A stretch of 64,000 bases of DNA from Chitinophaga ginsengisegetis (GTDB lineage Bacteria; Bacteroidota; Bacteroidia; Chitinophagales; Chitinophagaceae), in the NCBI RefSeq assembly GCF_900168065.1, contig NZ_FUZZ01000005.1, positions 62,001 through 126,000 of the forward strand, in the 5' to 3' direction. Of this stretch, positions 43,739-52,645 are shown in pieces (position 1 is the first letter of the stretch; each line of letters starts with the position of its first letter). Under the pieces are notes generated by a model that saw only the letters and a program-made list of their open reading frames with translations, was not told the DNA's origin and did no database searches. A program made the translations under genes and the position numbers.

Positions 43739-44950
43739 ATGCAACACCAGCATTACCAATTATCCTATTTTGAAAAATTAATTCGTGTTGACCTTAAAAA
43801 TGTCCCCGCTACGCAAAAAGAACCCGACAGTAAGTTCTTTGCTTTCACCACCACCGACGTTATTAATCAAAAGGAGAGTATGCTGCAAAGCTTTGGCCGG
43901 TACCTTTACGATCTTGGTAAAAAGAAACAGGTTGGGTGGTACATCAGCATGCATCAACAACAGCTGGTGCTACTTTTGGACCAAATGGCTACCTACTTGC
44001 CAGAAGCCGATGTTATAGACAGTGAGATATCACTAACTGACATTACCTGGTTTAATCTTTATAAGATTATTTATTTGAGCCTCAGCGAACTTCTATCATT
44101 CCTGGAGTGTCAGTTTGCGCGTTACCTGGACATTGACTGTAAGGTTCCATCATCCTATCTTCTAAGAGCAAAGAATAAGTTCTTCAATGATGTTGAGAAG
44201 CTAAAGGAAAATTTCGAAGAAACGGTCATAGAAAAGCGTTTGATATCAATAGTATTCCAGCCTTTTACAGACTTCGTTAAGGCTGACCAGACTGGCCTTT
44301 TGATAAGTTACCAACAGCTGTATTTTCTAAAGGAAATGGGGGATAAGCTGTCAGAGTTACTTGAGGACGTGGACGATGGAGTTGATCTGACAGAGAAAGT
44401 AAAAGATGTATTGTTGTATCTTAACTTCAATAGTGTGGAATACTTCCACTACTGGACGGAGACAATAAACGCAGAAATTGACAATCTATCTACCATTCGG
44501 GAAAAGCTTGACCGGCTTATTTTCCTTCAGAAAAAGGTTAGCCAGGCAATAGCTAAACCCGGTTTCATTTTTAAAAGGCTGTATGCTCCACTTCAAAGTC
44601 AGTTATTGTCCTGGTTGGCTGACGAAATTATGTATCAGAAAGAGAAAGCCGCTTTAGCTCATGGTAGTCATACCCCGGATGAATTAGGCCGTTGGAAGGA
44701 TTTTAAAGTACTTACCGGTTTTTCTGTTCCACAACTTGGTAATATAATCAGGCTATTGGTGGATAACGGTTTATATCTCAATAAGAACAAAACAGAAGTA
44801 CTGGACTTCTTCTCTCATTTCTTTACTTCTGTTAAACAGGACACCATTTCCGCAGGAAGTCTGCGTTCAAACTTTTATAAAGATGATGCAGCTGTATCCA
44901 AAGCTGTCCGGAATATTTTAACAGATCTTATTAAATCTTCTCATAAATAA
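43739..44950 (+). CDS. RteC-like regulatory protein of the element
   Basis: About 403 residues from the ATG at 43739 (MQHQHYQLSYFEKLIRVDLK); an upstream frame exists but lacks family character and overlaps the operator array. The layout (all-helical, KIIYLSLSELLSFLECQFAR, then in the C-terminal part LIRLLVDNGLYLNKNKTEVL and FFSHFFTSVKQ) resembles RteC proteins, which control excision of CTnDOT-type elements. I give this as a similarity by pattern only; a search is needed for proof. The position beside integrase fits a regulatory role. Confidence 0.5.
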   Translation: MQHQHYQLSYFEKLIRVDLKNVPATQKEPDSKFFAFTTTDVINQKESMLQSFGRYLYDLGKKKQVGWYISMHQQQLVLLLDQMATYLPEADVIDSEISLTDITWFNLYKIIYLSLSELLSFLECQFARYLDIDCKVPSSYLLRAKNKFFNDVEKLKENFEETVIEKRLISIVFQPFTDFVKADQTGLLISYQQLYFLKEMGDKLSELLEDVDDGVDLTEKVKDVLLYLNFNSVEYFHYWTETINAEIDNLSTIREKLDRLIFLQKKVSQAIAKPGFIFKRLYAPLQSQLLSWLADEIMYQKEKAALAHGSHTPDELGRWKDFKVLTGFSVPQLGNIIRLLVDNGLYLNKNKTEVLDFFSHFFTSVKQDTISAGSLRSNFYKDDAAVSKAVRNILTDLIKSSHK

Positions 44951-45051
44951 ACTTTCCTGTTGGAGTATTTCCTATAATGATAATTTCCCGGAGAGCGTTG
45001 TCGTCAAAATAATTCTATGAAATTCTTCTCGTTAATAATCAAATAGTTACA

Positions 45052-45069
45052 GGGGGTACTGTTACCCCC
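45052..45069. repeat. G/C hairpin upstream of excisionase-like gene
   Basis: Perfect 7-bp arms GGGGGTA and TACCCCC around the loop CTGT, 64 bp before the HTH gene start. It could be an operator, an attenuator or a stable RNA hairpin. Confidence 0.55.
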
Positions 45070-45132
45070 GTGACTGTTCCTGCGTAGGGAATAACTTTTC
45101 TTTTGCTGCCATACCAAACAAACCCAAAACGT

Positions 45133-45411
45133 ATGGCACTAGAAATTTTAACCCGTGAAGATTTTGTAATCTTCAAAGCCGAATTGTTCCAGGAACTAGG
45201 CAAATTATTCAACGCCCCAGCCGTTAAATCCCGTAAATGGCTTAAATCTCACGAAGTACGCGAACTCCTAAGTATTTCTCCCGGTACCCTCCAGAACATG
45301 CGTATTAACGGCACGCTTGCTTACACCAAAATTGGCGGCTTGATCTTCTATGATCAGGACGAAATATTAAAGCTGCTGGATGGTAAAAAGAAATCTGTAA
45401 AGCATTCCTGA
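45133..45411 (+). CDS. helix-turn-helix excisionase-like protein
   Basis: 92 residues from the ATG at 45133 (MALEILTREDFVIFKAELFQ). The C-terminal half has the MerR/excisionase-type helix-turn-helix: KWLKSHEVRELLSISPGTLQ followed by NMRINGTLAYTKIGGLIFYD. This is the typical small DNA-binding protein next to replication genes in Bacteroidota integrative elements; it could be the directionality factor. The stop TGA overlaps the ATG of the next gene by one base, so both are translated together. Confidence 0.85.
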   Translation: MALEILTREDFVIFKAELFQELGKLFNAPAVKSRKWLKSHEVRELLSISPGTLQNMRINGTLAYTKIGGLIFYDQDEILKLLDGKKKSVKHS

Positions 45412-46349
45412 TGAAGACAGCAGCTCCTACCAACTACATCAGGCATATGAATGCCTTCTTCGCACAGGTGCGGAGAGATGATCGGTTACATGCCAATCAT
45501 GTCAGCCTGTATATGGCTTTGTTCCAAATCTGGAATCAGCACCACTTTAAAAAATCCTTTCCCATCCTGCGCGAAGAAGTCATTGCATTGTGCTGTATTG
45601 GCTCTATGAATACCTATACCCGCTGTATAAAAGAACTCCACAGCTACGGGTATATCATGTACCAACAGGGCCGGCTTACACTCCCCGGAATTGTTACCAT
45701 CCGTTCGTTTCCGGGTTCTTGCGATGACGATACTACCCAGCTTCAATTATTTGATGAATTAAAAGGAGGTGAATCAGGTATGAATAATATTCGTTCTGGT
45801 CGCAAAAGTGATACCGGTACTTGTATCATAAATGCGATTATACCGTGTCGCAAAATTGCGACTGGATCGTATCGCAGAAATGCGACTATGCCGTGTCGCA
45901 AAAGTGATACTATACCAGTCGCAATTTTGCGACGCTTTTATAATAAACAAATAAACAATTATAAACGAGAGAGAGAAAACAGGCTCTCGCTCTCAAAAAA
46001 AAATTATAAAGATGAAATTAAAAATCCCCAACTCGATCAGTATACACCCGGCGCGGAAAATGCCGATGCTGCCGAGCGTGTTCTCCCCACCTTGCCCCAG
46101 GTGCAGGAATTTTTTAACGCCAACGTCTACCCGTCGTTGGAAGCAGGCAAATTTTTCCACCACTACCAGGCCAATGGCTGGCAACAAGCCGGAAAAACGC
46201 TGATCACCGACTGGCAGGCTGCTGCCCACAAATGGATACTCAATATTCACCCTCTAAAAATTGTAACCCATGAAAAAAACACCAAACAACCAGCCGGGCC
46301 AGGAAGGCTCCATGTCAATGAAAACAAAAGCTATTCAGAGCCCTTATGA
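45411..46349 (+). CDS. replication initiator-like protein with iterons in its coding sequence
   Basis: 312 residues. The N-terminal ~110 residues are a winged-helix-like domain (HANHVSLYMALFQIWNQHHF, then IGSMNTYTRCIKELHSYGYI), and the C-terminal part (KFFHHYQANGWQQAGKTLIT, DWQAAAHKWILNI) is a short helical domain typical of initiator/DnaD-type organisers in such elements. The middle (about residues 128-175) is a low-complexity repeat encoded by the iteron array: eight-residue periods such as CRKIATGS, YRRNATMP, CRKSDTIP. It overlaps the DnaC-like gene by 80 bp. Replication role is inferred, in analogy to phage lambda O. Confidence 0.65.
   Translation: MKTAAPTNYIRHMNAFFAQVRRDDRLHANHVSLYMALFQIWNQHHFKKSFPILREEVIALCCIGSMNTYTRCIKELHSYGYIMYQQGRLTLPGIVTIRSFPGSCDDDTTQLQLFDELKGGESGMNNIRSGRKSDTGTCIINAIIPCRKIATGSYRRNATMPCRKSDTIPVAILRRFYNKQINNYKRERENRLSLSKKNYKDEIKNPQLDQYTPGAENADAAERVLPTLPQVQEFFNANVYPSLEAGKFFHHYQANGWQQAGKTLITDWQAAAHKWILNIHPLKIVTHEKNTKQPAGPGRLHVNENKSYSEPL
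45799..45933. repeat. iteron-like array: six 16-bp palindromic repeats, 24-bp period
   Basis: Copies start at 45799, 45823, 45847, 45871, 45895 and 45918, consensus GTCGCAAAATTGCGAC (perfect palindrome in the copies at 45847 and 45918). They are at 24-bp spacing (23 for the last), so each copy adds eight codons to the protein. They lie inside the initiator-like gene and before the loader gene, which is the arrangement of an initiator-encoded origin of replication. Confidence 0.75.
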
Positions 46350-46953
46350 CTACTACCAGTTAATGCAGCAGCTGGAGGAACATGGAAAGAATGTGTATGG
46401 CCCGCGATTCAGGATTGATGATATAGACCGGTCGGTAGTGGTGAAACTGTTGGCTTACTTCCTGCAGGACGAACCAATAGCTGCCGCGGAAGGCATAGAC
46501 CTGCACAAAGGCATATTGCTCATGGGACGTATCGGGTGCGGAAAAACCTCGCTCATGACCCTGATGAGAGCATTGGCGCCGGAATCGTATCGGCCGCAGA
46601 TCGTTTCCTGTAGGGATGTTAGCTTTGAATTTGGTAAGATTGGTTATGATGCCATTGCTAGGTATAGCAGGAATGCTTTTTTTCCTTACTCCAGTATTCC
46701 GAGGGTGCATTGCTTTGATGACCTGGGTGTAGAGCAGAATATGAGTTTTTGGGGGAATAATTGCAATGTGATGGGAGAAATCCTTTTGTCACGGTATGAC
46801 CTACTGATTTCTAATAAAATGCTTACGCATGTTACAACAAATCTTAATAGCCTGGAGCTGGAGGGCTTATACGGCAACCGGCTACGTAGCAGAATGAGGG
46901 TCATGTTCAACCTGATCGCGTTTGATCCCAGCACCACAGATAAAAGACGTTAA
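46270..46953 (+). CDS. DnaC/IstB-like AAA+ ATPase (helicase loader type)
   Basis: 227 residues. Walker A GRIGCGKTSL (about residues 94-103), Walker B VHCFDDLGVE and the sensor I THVTTNLN stretch are those of the DnaC/IstB group; GNRLRSRMRVMFNLIAF provides the Arg-rich C-terminal. An internal ATG at 46312 (MSMKTKAIQS) could be the real start because the first 14 residues overlap the previous gene. It follows the initiator-like gene with an 80-bp overlap, so both are presumably made together and load the host helicase at the iteron origin. Confidence 0.8.
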   Translation: MKKTPNNQPGQEGSMSMKTKAIQSPYDYYQLMQQLEEHGKNVYGPRFRIDDIDRSVVVKLLAYFLQDEPIAAAEGIDLHKGILLMGRIGCGKTSLMTLMRALAPESYRPQIVSCRDVSFEFGKIGYDAIARYSRNAFFPYSSIPRVHCFDDLGVEQNMSFWGNNCNVMGEILLSRYDLLISNKMLTHVTTNLNSLELEGLYGNRLRSRMRVMFNLIAFDPSTTDKRR

Positions 46954-46975
46954 ACTTTCTCTTAAAAAAAATATT

Positions 46976-47347
46976 ATGTATCCCTCCTTCATTACTTTGG
47001 TTAATAGCGATACATCTGGGACACGGCTACTTAAAATTTGCGGTCATGAATTTAAAGCATTTGATTATGACTGGTATATTGAAGATGCAATTATGTTGGC
47101 AAAGTGTTGGAAACCTCACCAGATTACCTATCGGCGTATACTTCATTTACGCACATGGATAAGGGAGAATTATCAGCACGGTCATGAAATACCTTATAAG
47201 CATCTCCGTAGTTTACATGGATGTAAACATTGGGTAGAAAGTGTTATTCACAAGGAGTATAAATATGCAGACGAAACATTCAAGTCAAACTATGAGGAAA
47301 TGTTAACAAATAATACATTGATTTTTTTACGTGGAAATTCCAGTTGA
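46976..47347 (+). CDS. small protein of unknown function
   Basis: 123 residues from the ATG at 46976 (MYPSFITLVNSDTSGTRLLK). It is soluble and rich in aromatic and His residues (ILHLRTWIRENYQHGHEIPY, HLRSLHGCKHWVESVIHKEY). I do not recognise the family. It sits 22 bp after the DnaC-like gene on the same strand, thus the last gene of the replication module. Its base composition is more AT-rich than the upstream genes, as in the cargo region. Confidence 0.55.
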   Translation: MYPSFITLVNSDTSGTRLLKICGHEFKAFDYDWYIEDAIMLAKCWKPHQITYRRILHLRTWIRENYQHGHEIPYKHLRSLHGCKHWVESVIHKEYKYADETFKSNYEEMLTNNTLIFLRGNSS

Positions 47348-47453
47348 TAATCTGATACCACAATATAGCCTAAAGGTATTTAAGCGAAGGGTAGATGGCT
47401 GTAGGCTATTTATTGTGTATGACTTATGCCGCATAACAACCCAGGTGACCAAT

Positions 47454-48506
47454 TTACTTTAACTTCTTTTTCCACAAGAGCTTATCAGCTCTTTTCAGTA
47501 TCCTGTACTTCATATTCGTTAGAGGAGGTAAAAGTTCTGGCTCCTTTACCGGAAAGTTATTATGAAGGAGGTCCCGGTTGTACCCTTTGTAAGGAGTGTA
47601 GAGAATATGCTTGGCATAAAAAAGCCTTTCTGAGCTTTTGATGATTTCTTGGTACGCTGTGACTTTTTCAAGGAAACGAAAGCTATCAATATTGTTTAAC
47701 AGGCTTTCCCCTGCCTTTTTTAAAAAAATCCAGGTTAAAAACTGGACGCTTAAATAGACTTTCAAATAGTTCTCTAAGTTGTATTCAGTTCCAAGTCCAA
47801 ACTCATGCAATATTGCATGCCTATTCAATTCATCAGTAACGTCTTTAGTTTGGGTATTGAGGTACAGTGAATCATCCACAAAACCGGTTATAAAAGAAAA
47901 CCATTTATCAAGGTACTTGGTTTCGTATTTTACGAGCTGCTTAATTTGGTTGATTGAGAAATTAATCGGCTCATTATTCTGGTTCCTCTCAGTGCGGAAA
48001 CTTTTTTCGGCTGCATCTATTAACTCCCTTCTGAGCTTATCAAAGCATTTCCTAAGATCAGCAAATCCGATGTCCTTGTTTTCTCGACCATGCTCGTTAA
48101 TCAGGTATTTGCGAAGTATGCCTTCAAAAATTGGTATAATGGTCTTTATAGCGCCTTCGTAGTCTCTTTGGAAGGCTAGTATAATGCTATGCTCTATGGA
48201 TAGTAGGAAAGGTTCAATGTAAGAGCAGCGCTGACAGTAGCCATCCACAAATGACGCTATCGATTCAAGCTGGTAAAATTTTCTTGTCATCAATTTGTTA
48301 ATGTTCTGCTTCTGATCACCACCAGCTCTGGCTAGGTCAGCCAAATAAGTAAGATCAGCACCAATAAAGAATAATGGGCACACGAAAAACCAACCATTAG
48401 TAATTAGAAATTGGTTGACCACGCTATATTCCTCTAATTGCTTTAGCTCTGTTACCATCATTTCCTTATGTCGTTTATAATGGTAGTCTGCTACTGAATT
48501 ATTCAT
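47454..48506 (-). CDS. candidate HEPN-domain protein (defence-type, unknown)
   Basis: 350 residues from the ATG at 48506 (MNNSVADYHYKRHKEMMVTE); the codon two positions before is only a GTG. The C-terminal half contains LNRHAILHEFGLG, an R-x4-H motif (Arg231, His236 in the longer frame) in a helix, with the upstream helix SIEHSIILAFQRDYEGAIKT and IIPIFEGILRKYLINEHGRE. This arrangement is typical of HEPN RNase-like domains, which are common in defence islands. The N-terminal ~90 residues are of unknown fold. Function is inferred from the motif only. Confidence 0.5.
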   Translation of the reverse strand: MNNSVADYHYKRHKEMMVTELKQLEEYSVVNQFLITNGWFFVCPLFFIGADLTYLADLARAGGDQKQNINKLMTRKFYQLESIASFVDGYCQRCSYIEPFLLSIEHSIILAFQRDYEGAIKTIIPIFEGILRKYLINEHGRENKDIGFADLRKCFDKLRRELIDAAEKSFRTERNQNNEPINFSINQIKQLVKYETKYLDKWFSFITGFVDDSLYLNTQTKDVTDELNRHAILHEFGLGTEYNLENYLKVYLSVQFLTWIFLKKAGESLLNNIDSFRFLEKVTAYQEIIKSSERLFYAKHILYTPYKGYNRDLLHNNFPVKEPELLPPLTNMKYRILKRADKLLWKKKLK

Positions 48507-48661
48507 CAGCACATATTTTTAGTATTACTGAATAGTTTAAAAGTCAGTGTGTGTAAAATGAATATAATGATTGAAATCGTGATTTGATGCCCGCAATCGG
48601 TATGATTGCCCTTTCTATCAGCACTATTTCATGTACAGGTATGTAAATTGTCCTGAAATTT

Positions 48662-49879
48662 CTAAAGGGGAGGAGAAAATAATTTTACGCGACAGTTCTT
48701 TAGTTCCTGGTCAATAATGGTGGTGATTTTTGTGTGATCGAAATCCCATCCTATAAATCCAGACCAAATGTTAATCATCCCAATATCTGCACCCTTAAAT
48801 TGTGTATTCACTGCTTTTAAACAAATTTTAAATGCGTTTAGATTAAACGGTAGGTTATTTCCACTATGTAGTTTGACATAAGCATTTACCAGGACAATCT
48901 GTTTCAAGTGGCCATAGTTTACTGAAATAGTTTTATGTTCAATCTTACCGAGTTTTTCCTTTGGGCTGGATGTAGGAGAGGAGGCAACAGGATTTTTAAT
49001 CTCACCAAATTCAATTGTGATTTCCTTGGAGAATCGTGATTGTCGTCCCGTACAGCAGCAGAAATTTATAAGCACATTAAAATGCCCCTTCTTCGCCATT
49101 TCTATTAGATTTCCATTAAATTGGAGAATTCTAAATGTATAGAAATCTGCTTGGTCTTTTGGAATGCCTAATGATATTAATTCAAGGTTTGAACTCATTC
49201 CACTGAAGACAGGAAGGACTAAGTTATTTGTTTTTTTTAGTGTGAAACGCTTATATTTTAGCAACTCACTGCCCCCCAGGTTGATAAAATAGGCAATTCC
49301 TCCCATAATAAATCTACAGATACGCAGATTTTTCGTTCTGATTACCTCTGGTGTAACTATGAGGGGAAGTGGTTGTCCTATGACATCCAAAATACTGATC
49401 ATTGAAATTTGAAAAGTGTCCTCGTTACCAGGATCTTCGTCAAGGAGCATTTGTCTGATGACTGGCTCCAACTCTTCTACGTCAACTTGCTGGAAGAACT
49501 CAAGATTTGTTATATGGCATCGCCACAGCACTGACAAAAGGAATAATTTCATTCTTTTGTAGTCTATGTTATTAATTAATAGCTCATGAATTTCTTTCAC
49601 CCAAAATTGTCTGTCAATATTTGTTATCACCGGATAAATTTGATTTTTCAACGCAGAGGAAGCATCGTATTCTAAACTACCGAGTTTTTCATTGTCGCAT
49701 TTGGCGCACAGGATATTTCTGTCAAACAGGCCCTTGTTTAAAAACCTTGAGGAATCCTCTTTTAAATTTACCGAGGCAATTTTTCCGTTTCTGTCTTTAA
49801 CATCCTTGTAAAGGAAATCGGGTATAATATGAGATTCTACAAGTTTTGATTCATTTCCGCAGAGCAGGCATCTACTCAT
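48662..49879 (-). CDS. HNH/zinc-finger-like protein of unknown function
   Basis: 405 residues. The N-terminal ~75 residues hold paired Cys motifs (CLLC near residue 4-7 and CAKC near 59) enclosing VESHIIPDFLYKDVKDRNGK, a treble-clef or HNH-like arrangement in which the SHIIP motif would supply the catalytic or metal-binding His. The remaining ~320 residues are a mixed fold without recognised domain. Proteins of this type occur in defence-rich regions of many bacteria, but I cannot name a system. It is transcribed in the same direction as the HEPN candidate, with a 155-bp gap. Confidence 0.55.
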   Translation of the reverse strand: MSRCLLCGNESKLVESHIIPDFLYKDVKDRNGKIASVNLKEDSSRFLNKGLFDRNILCAKCDNEKLGSLEYDASSALKNQIYPVITNIDRQFWVKEIHELLINNIDYKRMKLFLLSVLWRCHITNLEFFQQVDVEELEPVIRQMLLDEDPGNEDTFQISMISILDVIGQPLPLIVTPEVIRTKNLRICRFIMGGIAYFINLGGSELLKYKRFTLKKTNNLVLPVFSGMSSNLELISLGIPKDQADFYTFRILQFNGNLIEMAKKGHFNVLINFCCCTGRQSRFSKEITIEFGEIKNPVASSPTSSPKEKLGKIEHKTISVNYGHLKQIVLVNAYVKLHSGNNLPFNLNAFKICLKAVNTQFKGADIGMINIWSGFIGWDFDHTKITTIIDQELKNCRVKLFSPPL

Positions 49880-50154
49880 CGTCTATTGGGTTTAGTTAAA
49901 AGATAAAGGATTAAAATTATCGCTATAATATGAAATTAAGGATAGGCCAGGAAGACTGTTAACTCAAAAGGTGACCCATCGAAAATGTGGCTAGAAGCCA
50001 AGCTAATTCAAAATTTTTCTTTTAAAACAGATTGGGGTATTGCCTTTCGCTCGGAACTAATTTTTAGCAGAATTAAATATGAAAAATTGTTGCCTGCCAG
50101 TGATAAAAGTTCTTCCAGGAATTTTTTAACATAATAGAATTACGTTTTAAGGGC

Positions 50155-52632
50155 TTAGATATCAATATCTAGCATGTTTGCTATGGGGGTGTAGATATCT
50201 ACGCCTATATCGTTATTGGGTGTCTCAATAGTCACGATTAGGCTGTAACGTACCTGATGCTCGTATCTTTGGAGCTGTTTGCGACTTCTCCACCAACCAC
50301 CTACGGGGTAAACCGCGATTTTGTTTTTCCCGGCAAGATCAGCGGCCGTTCCTTCCCAGATATCTTTATGAACGGAGCCCTTATTCCGTATTCTATCTCC
50401 TAGCAGCCAGTTTTCAGCTCCTTCTGCCATATAGTCCTCTTCCCGCATGGTGCGGCTTACCCGCGCCCTGAAAGCTTGTTCTCCTTCGTTGCGGTCTATC
50501 ATCTTAAATCTAAGACCATGAGACTGATAGCTGGCCGCAAGCTGATAGTTACGAGCCGTGTTGGGATTAGGTTCAATAAAGTAAGAAAGTGTCACCTTTA
50601 ATCGTACGGCCATATCATGCATAGCTCTTAATTGTTCTGTAGGCCAGGGAAGATCAAATAAGTGAAATTCGTCAGTAGCCGTAGTGGTACGAACAAGTTT
50701 GTAGGGTTTTATGCTCCGCTCCGCAATAAGAGAAAGAGAATTATTGGCGCTGTATTGTGCTCTGGTAAGGTTTGGAACGCCATATCCGACCCTTTGGATT
50801 AAATACTTCTTTTCATTTGTGTCTAGCTCGGAAATATGCCGGTTTCCAAGCATGGCAGGTGTCCAATCAGCAGAATGGATGATAAGTCCTCTGATGGTTT
50901 CAGGCCAGCGGGCTGGATAGTGGCGATATAGCAGAGCGCCGAATCTTGCAGCCAGCGCGGTTGCACCACTGGTATCTCCAAAAAGATCCAGCCATGATGA
51001 TCCGGGCCCTCCTTTGGCAGTCGACAATACTTGCAGGGAATCAGGACTGGCTAAGTTATCCTGAAAAACGATATGATTGCCGCCTTCCATGACGATGTCG
51101 GGCTTTCGCGACCATTCACTGTCCCAACAAAAGGAAGTGGAGCTGCAGGGAGATAGCCCTCCACGTGGAGCCAGCAGTTCCGCTCCAGGAAACCTTCTAT
51201 TATCGTAAATGTCTTTTAGTGTATAGGCGCCTACAGTGATGGCGTTAAAGGCTTGTCCAGGGTCATGGATGGACTTATCTTTGTTAATAATAGGATAACC
51301 TAATTGATCAGATTGATCAATATTGCCGGCGCTAATGAAAAACAGTGTTTTATCATTTGGTTGTTCGATATCGCCGAAAACGAGCTGGTCTATGGCAGAG
51401 GACCAGGATGAGGGGCGACCCTTATGTACCAGGTCTTCGCGGGTGATTGCCATACAAACCATTCTTTTGAGATCCGGGTTGATGATCTCTGCCGCGGCCA
51501 CGGCCTGCTGGGTTACGGCTCCATAATTTTCAGGGGCATGGGGATGGAGAGGAGAAATCAGTTTGATACTTTCCAATTGGTGAGTAATCTCTACTGGCTG
51601 CACACCGGCCATCAGCTCTGTAAGGTCACCGTAAATAGCAAGGCCCGCCATAGGAGTTCCGTGGCCGCCCTGTCGACCGGTGTCTTCTAATGTCCATCCT
51701 GGTTCTAGCTTATCAAGATTTCGAGGTTCGACGACGGCGGCCAGCAAGGGATTGGCAATAGAAACGCCAGTATCCAGCAGACAGACTGCCACTCCATCTG
51801 GATTAAAAGTTACTCTCTGCACTAAATCGTCGATCCAGGGAGCTTGATCGGTATGACGCATATAAGTGAAAAACTCGGCCAATTCTCTCGGCTTTCGAAG
51901 TTCACACAATCTATCTGTATAAAGAAGTGCCATAGCTAGGTGCTGAACGGTAGCTTTCATGAGTACCACATACTGTTCCGGGAAGGCCAACCATCTGGCT
52001 CCCACCTGCACCCTTCCGGGATGAAAAGCCGCATGAAAAGGTGCCCTGGGGCCAGTTGACGGTTCACCTGGCTCGCGTGATAACCAGACCTCCCACCAGA
52101 CCTCATTTCCCTGTGCAGGAAATGGTTCTTCAGGCTCCTGCCAAAAACTCTGTAACGTAGCGGACCTTATCTCTTCAATATTGGCAATAAGGGACTGGTG
52201 TCTGGGATTCCCACTATGGGTATCACGAGTCATATACTCGTCGAGTTTTCTTAAGAAAATTACAATGGCTCTTCTGTTCAGATATACTGTCGCTTCATAA
52301 TAGTACTGTGGCTCGGTCCCAGGTCCTTGAACCTGAACGGGTATTTTCTTAAAAGATTTGAGTCGGAAGTTGCCGGCTGCGTCGTTGAGTTTTTCCAGGT
52401 CTAGTAAGAATTCGGGTGGTGATTTGAATACCAGATAAACAAATTCGCGATCTTGGCCGGCATCGAAAGTCGCTACAGCCTGATTGAATTGTAATGTGAT
52501 ATCTGCGCCGTGAAGAGTCCGATCAATACCTGCTCTTGGCACAAGTGGAGATCTGCCTGTTTGGTTGCTTGTGTAAGGATAAGTTGTGGTGCGATCATTT
52601 ATAATGAGATGATCAGATAAAAACTGGGGCAT
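50155..52632 (-). CDS. ietS: subtilisin-like serine protease, IetS-type
   Basis: 825 residues, no signal peptide, hence cytoplasmic. The S8 triad is visible: Asp287 in CLLDTGVSIANPLL, His324 in GGHGTPMAGLAIYGD and Ser555 in FGDTSGATAL, with the oxyanion Asn437 in ISAGNIDQ. About 270 N-terminal residues and 230 C-terminal residues surround the protease core. It begins 13 bp after an AAA+ ATPase gene on the same strand. The AAA ATPase/S8 protease pair matches ietAS, first described as a stability/incompatibility module on an Agrobacterium Ti plasmid and later listed among anti-phage systems. In that model, the protease is the toxin. Confidence 0.82.
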   Translation of the reverse strand: MPQFLSDHLIINDRTTTYPYTSNQTGRSPLVPRAGIDRTLHGADITLQFNQAVATFDAGQDREFVYLVFKSPPEFLLDLEKLNDAAGNFRLKSFKKIPVQVQGPGTEPQYYYEATVYLNRRAIVIFLRKLDEYMTRDTHSGNPRHQSLIANIEEIRSATLQSFWQEPEEPFPAQGNEVWWEVWLSREPGEPSTGPRAPFHAAFHPGRVQVGARWLAFPEQYVVLMKATVQHLAMALLYTDRLCELRKPRELAEFFTYMRHTDQAPWIDDLVQRVTFNPDGVAVCLLDTGVSIANPLLAAVVEPRNLDKLEPGWTLEDTGRQGGHGTPMAGLAIYGDLTELMAGVQPVEITHQLESIKLISPLHPHAPENYGAVTQQAVAAAEIINPDLKRMVCMAITREDLVHKGRPSSWSSAIDQLVFGDIEQPNDKTLFFISAGNIDQSDQLGYPIINKDKSIHDPGQAFNAITVGAYTLKDIYDNRRFPGAELLAPRGGLSPCSSTSFCWDSEWSRKPDIVMEGGNHIVFQDNLASPDSLQVLSTAKGGPGSSWLDLFGDTSGATALAARFGALLYRHYPARWPETIRGLIIHSADWTPAMLGNRHISELDTNEKKYLIQRVGYGVPNLTRAQYSANNSLSLIAERSIKPYKLVRTTTATDEFHLFDLPWPTEQLRAMHDMAVRLKVTLSYFIEPNPNTARNYQLAASYQSHGLRFKMIDRNEGEQAFRARVSRTMREEDYMAEGAENWLLGDRIRNKGSVHKDIWEGTAADLAGKNKIAVYPVGGWWRSRKQLQRYEHQVRYSLIVTIETPNNDIGVDIYTPIANMLDIDI

Positions 52633-52645
52633 ACTCGAATAAAGG

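Noticed and set aside
47426..47641. 71-aa plus-strand frame with CxxC motif after the replication module
   Set aside because: It lies almost fully antisense to the well-supported 350-aa minus-strand gene, has no start signal and its Cys pair is by chance.
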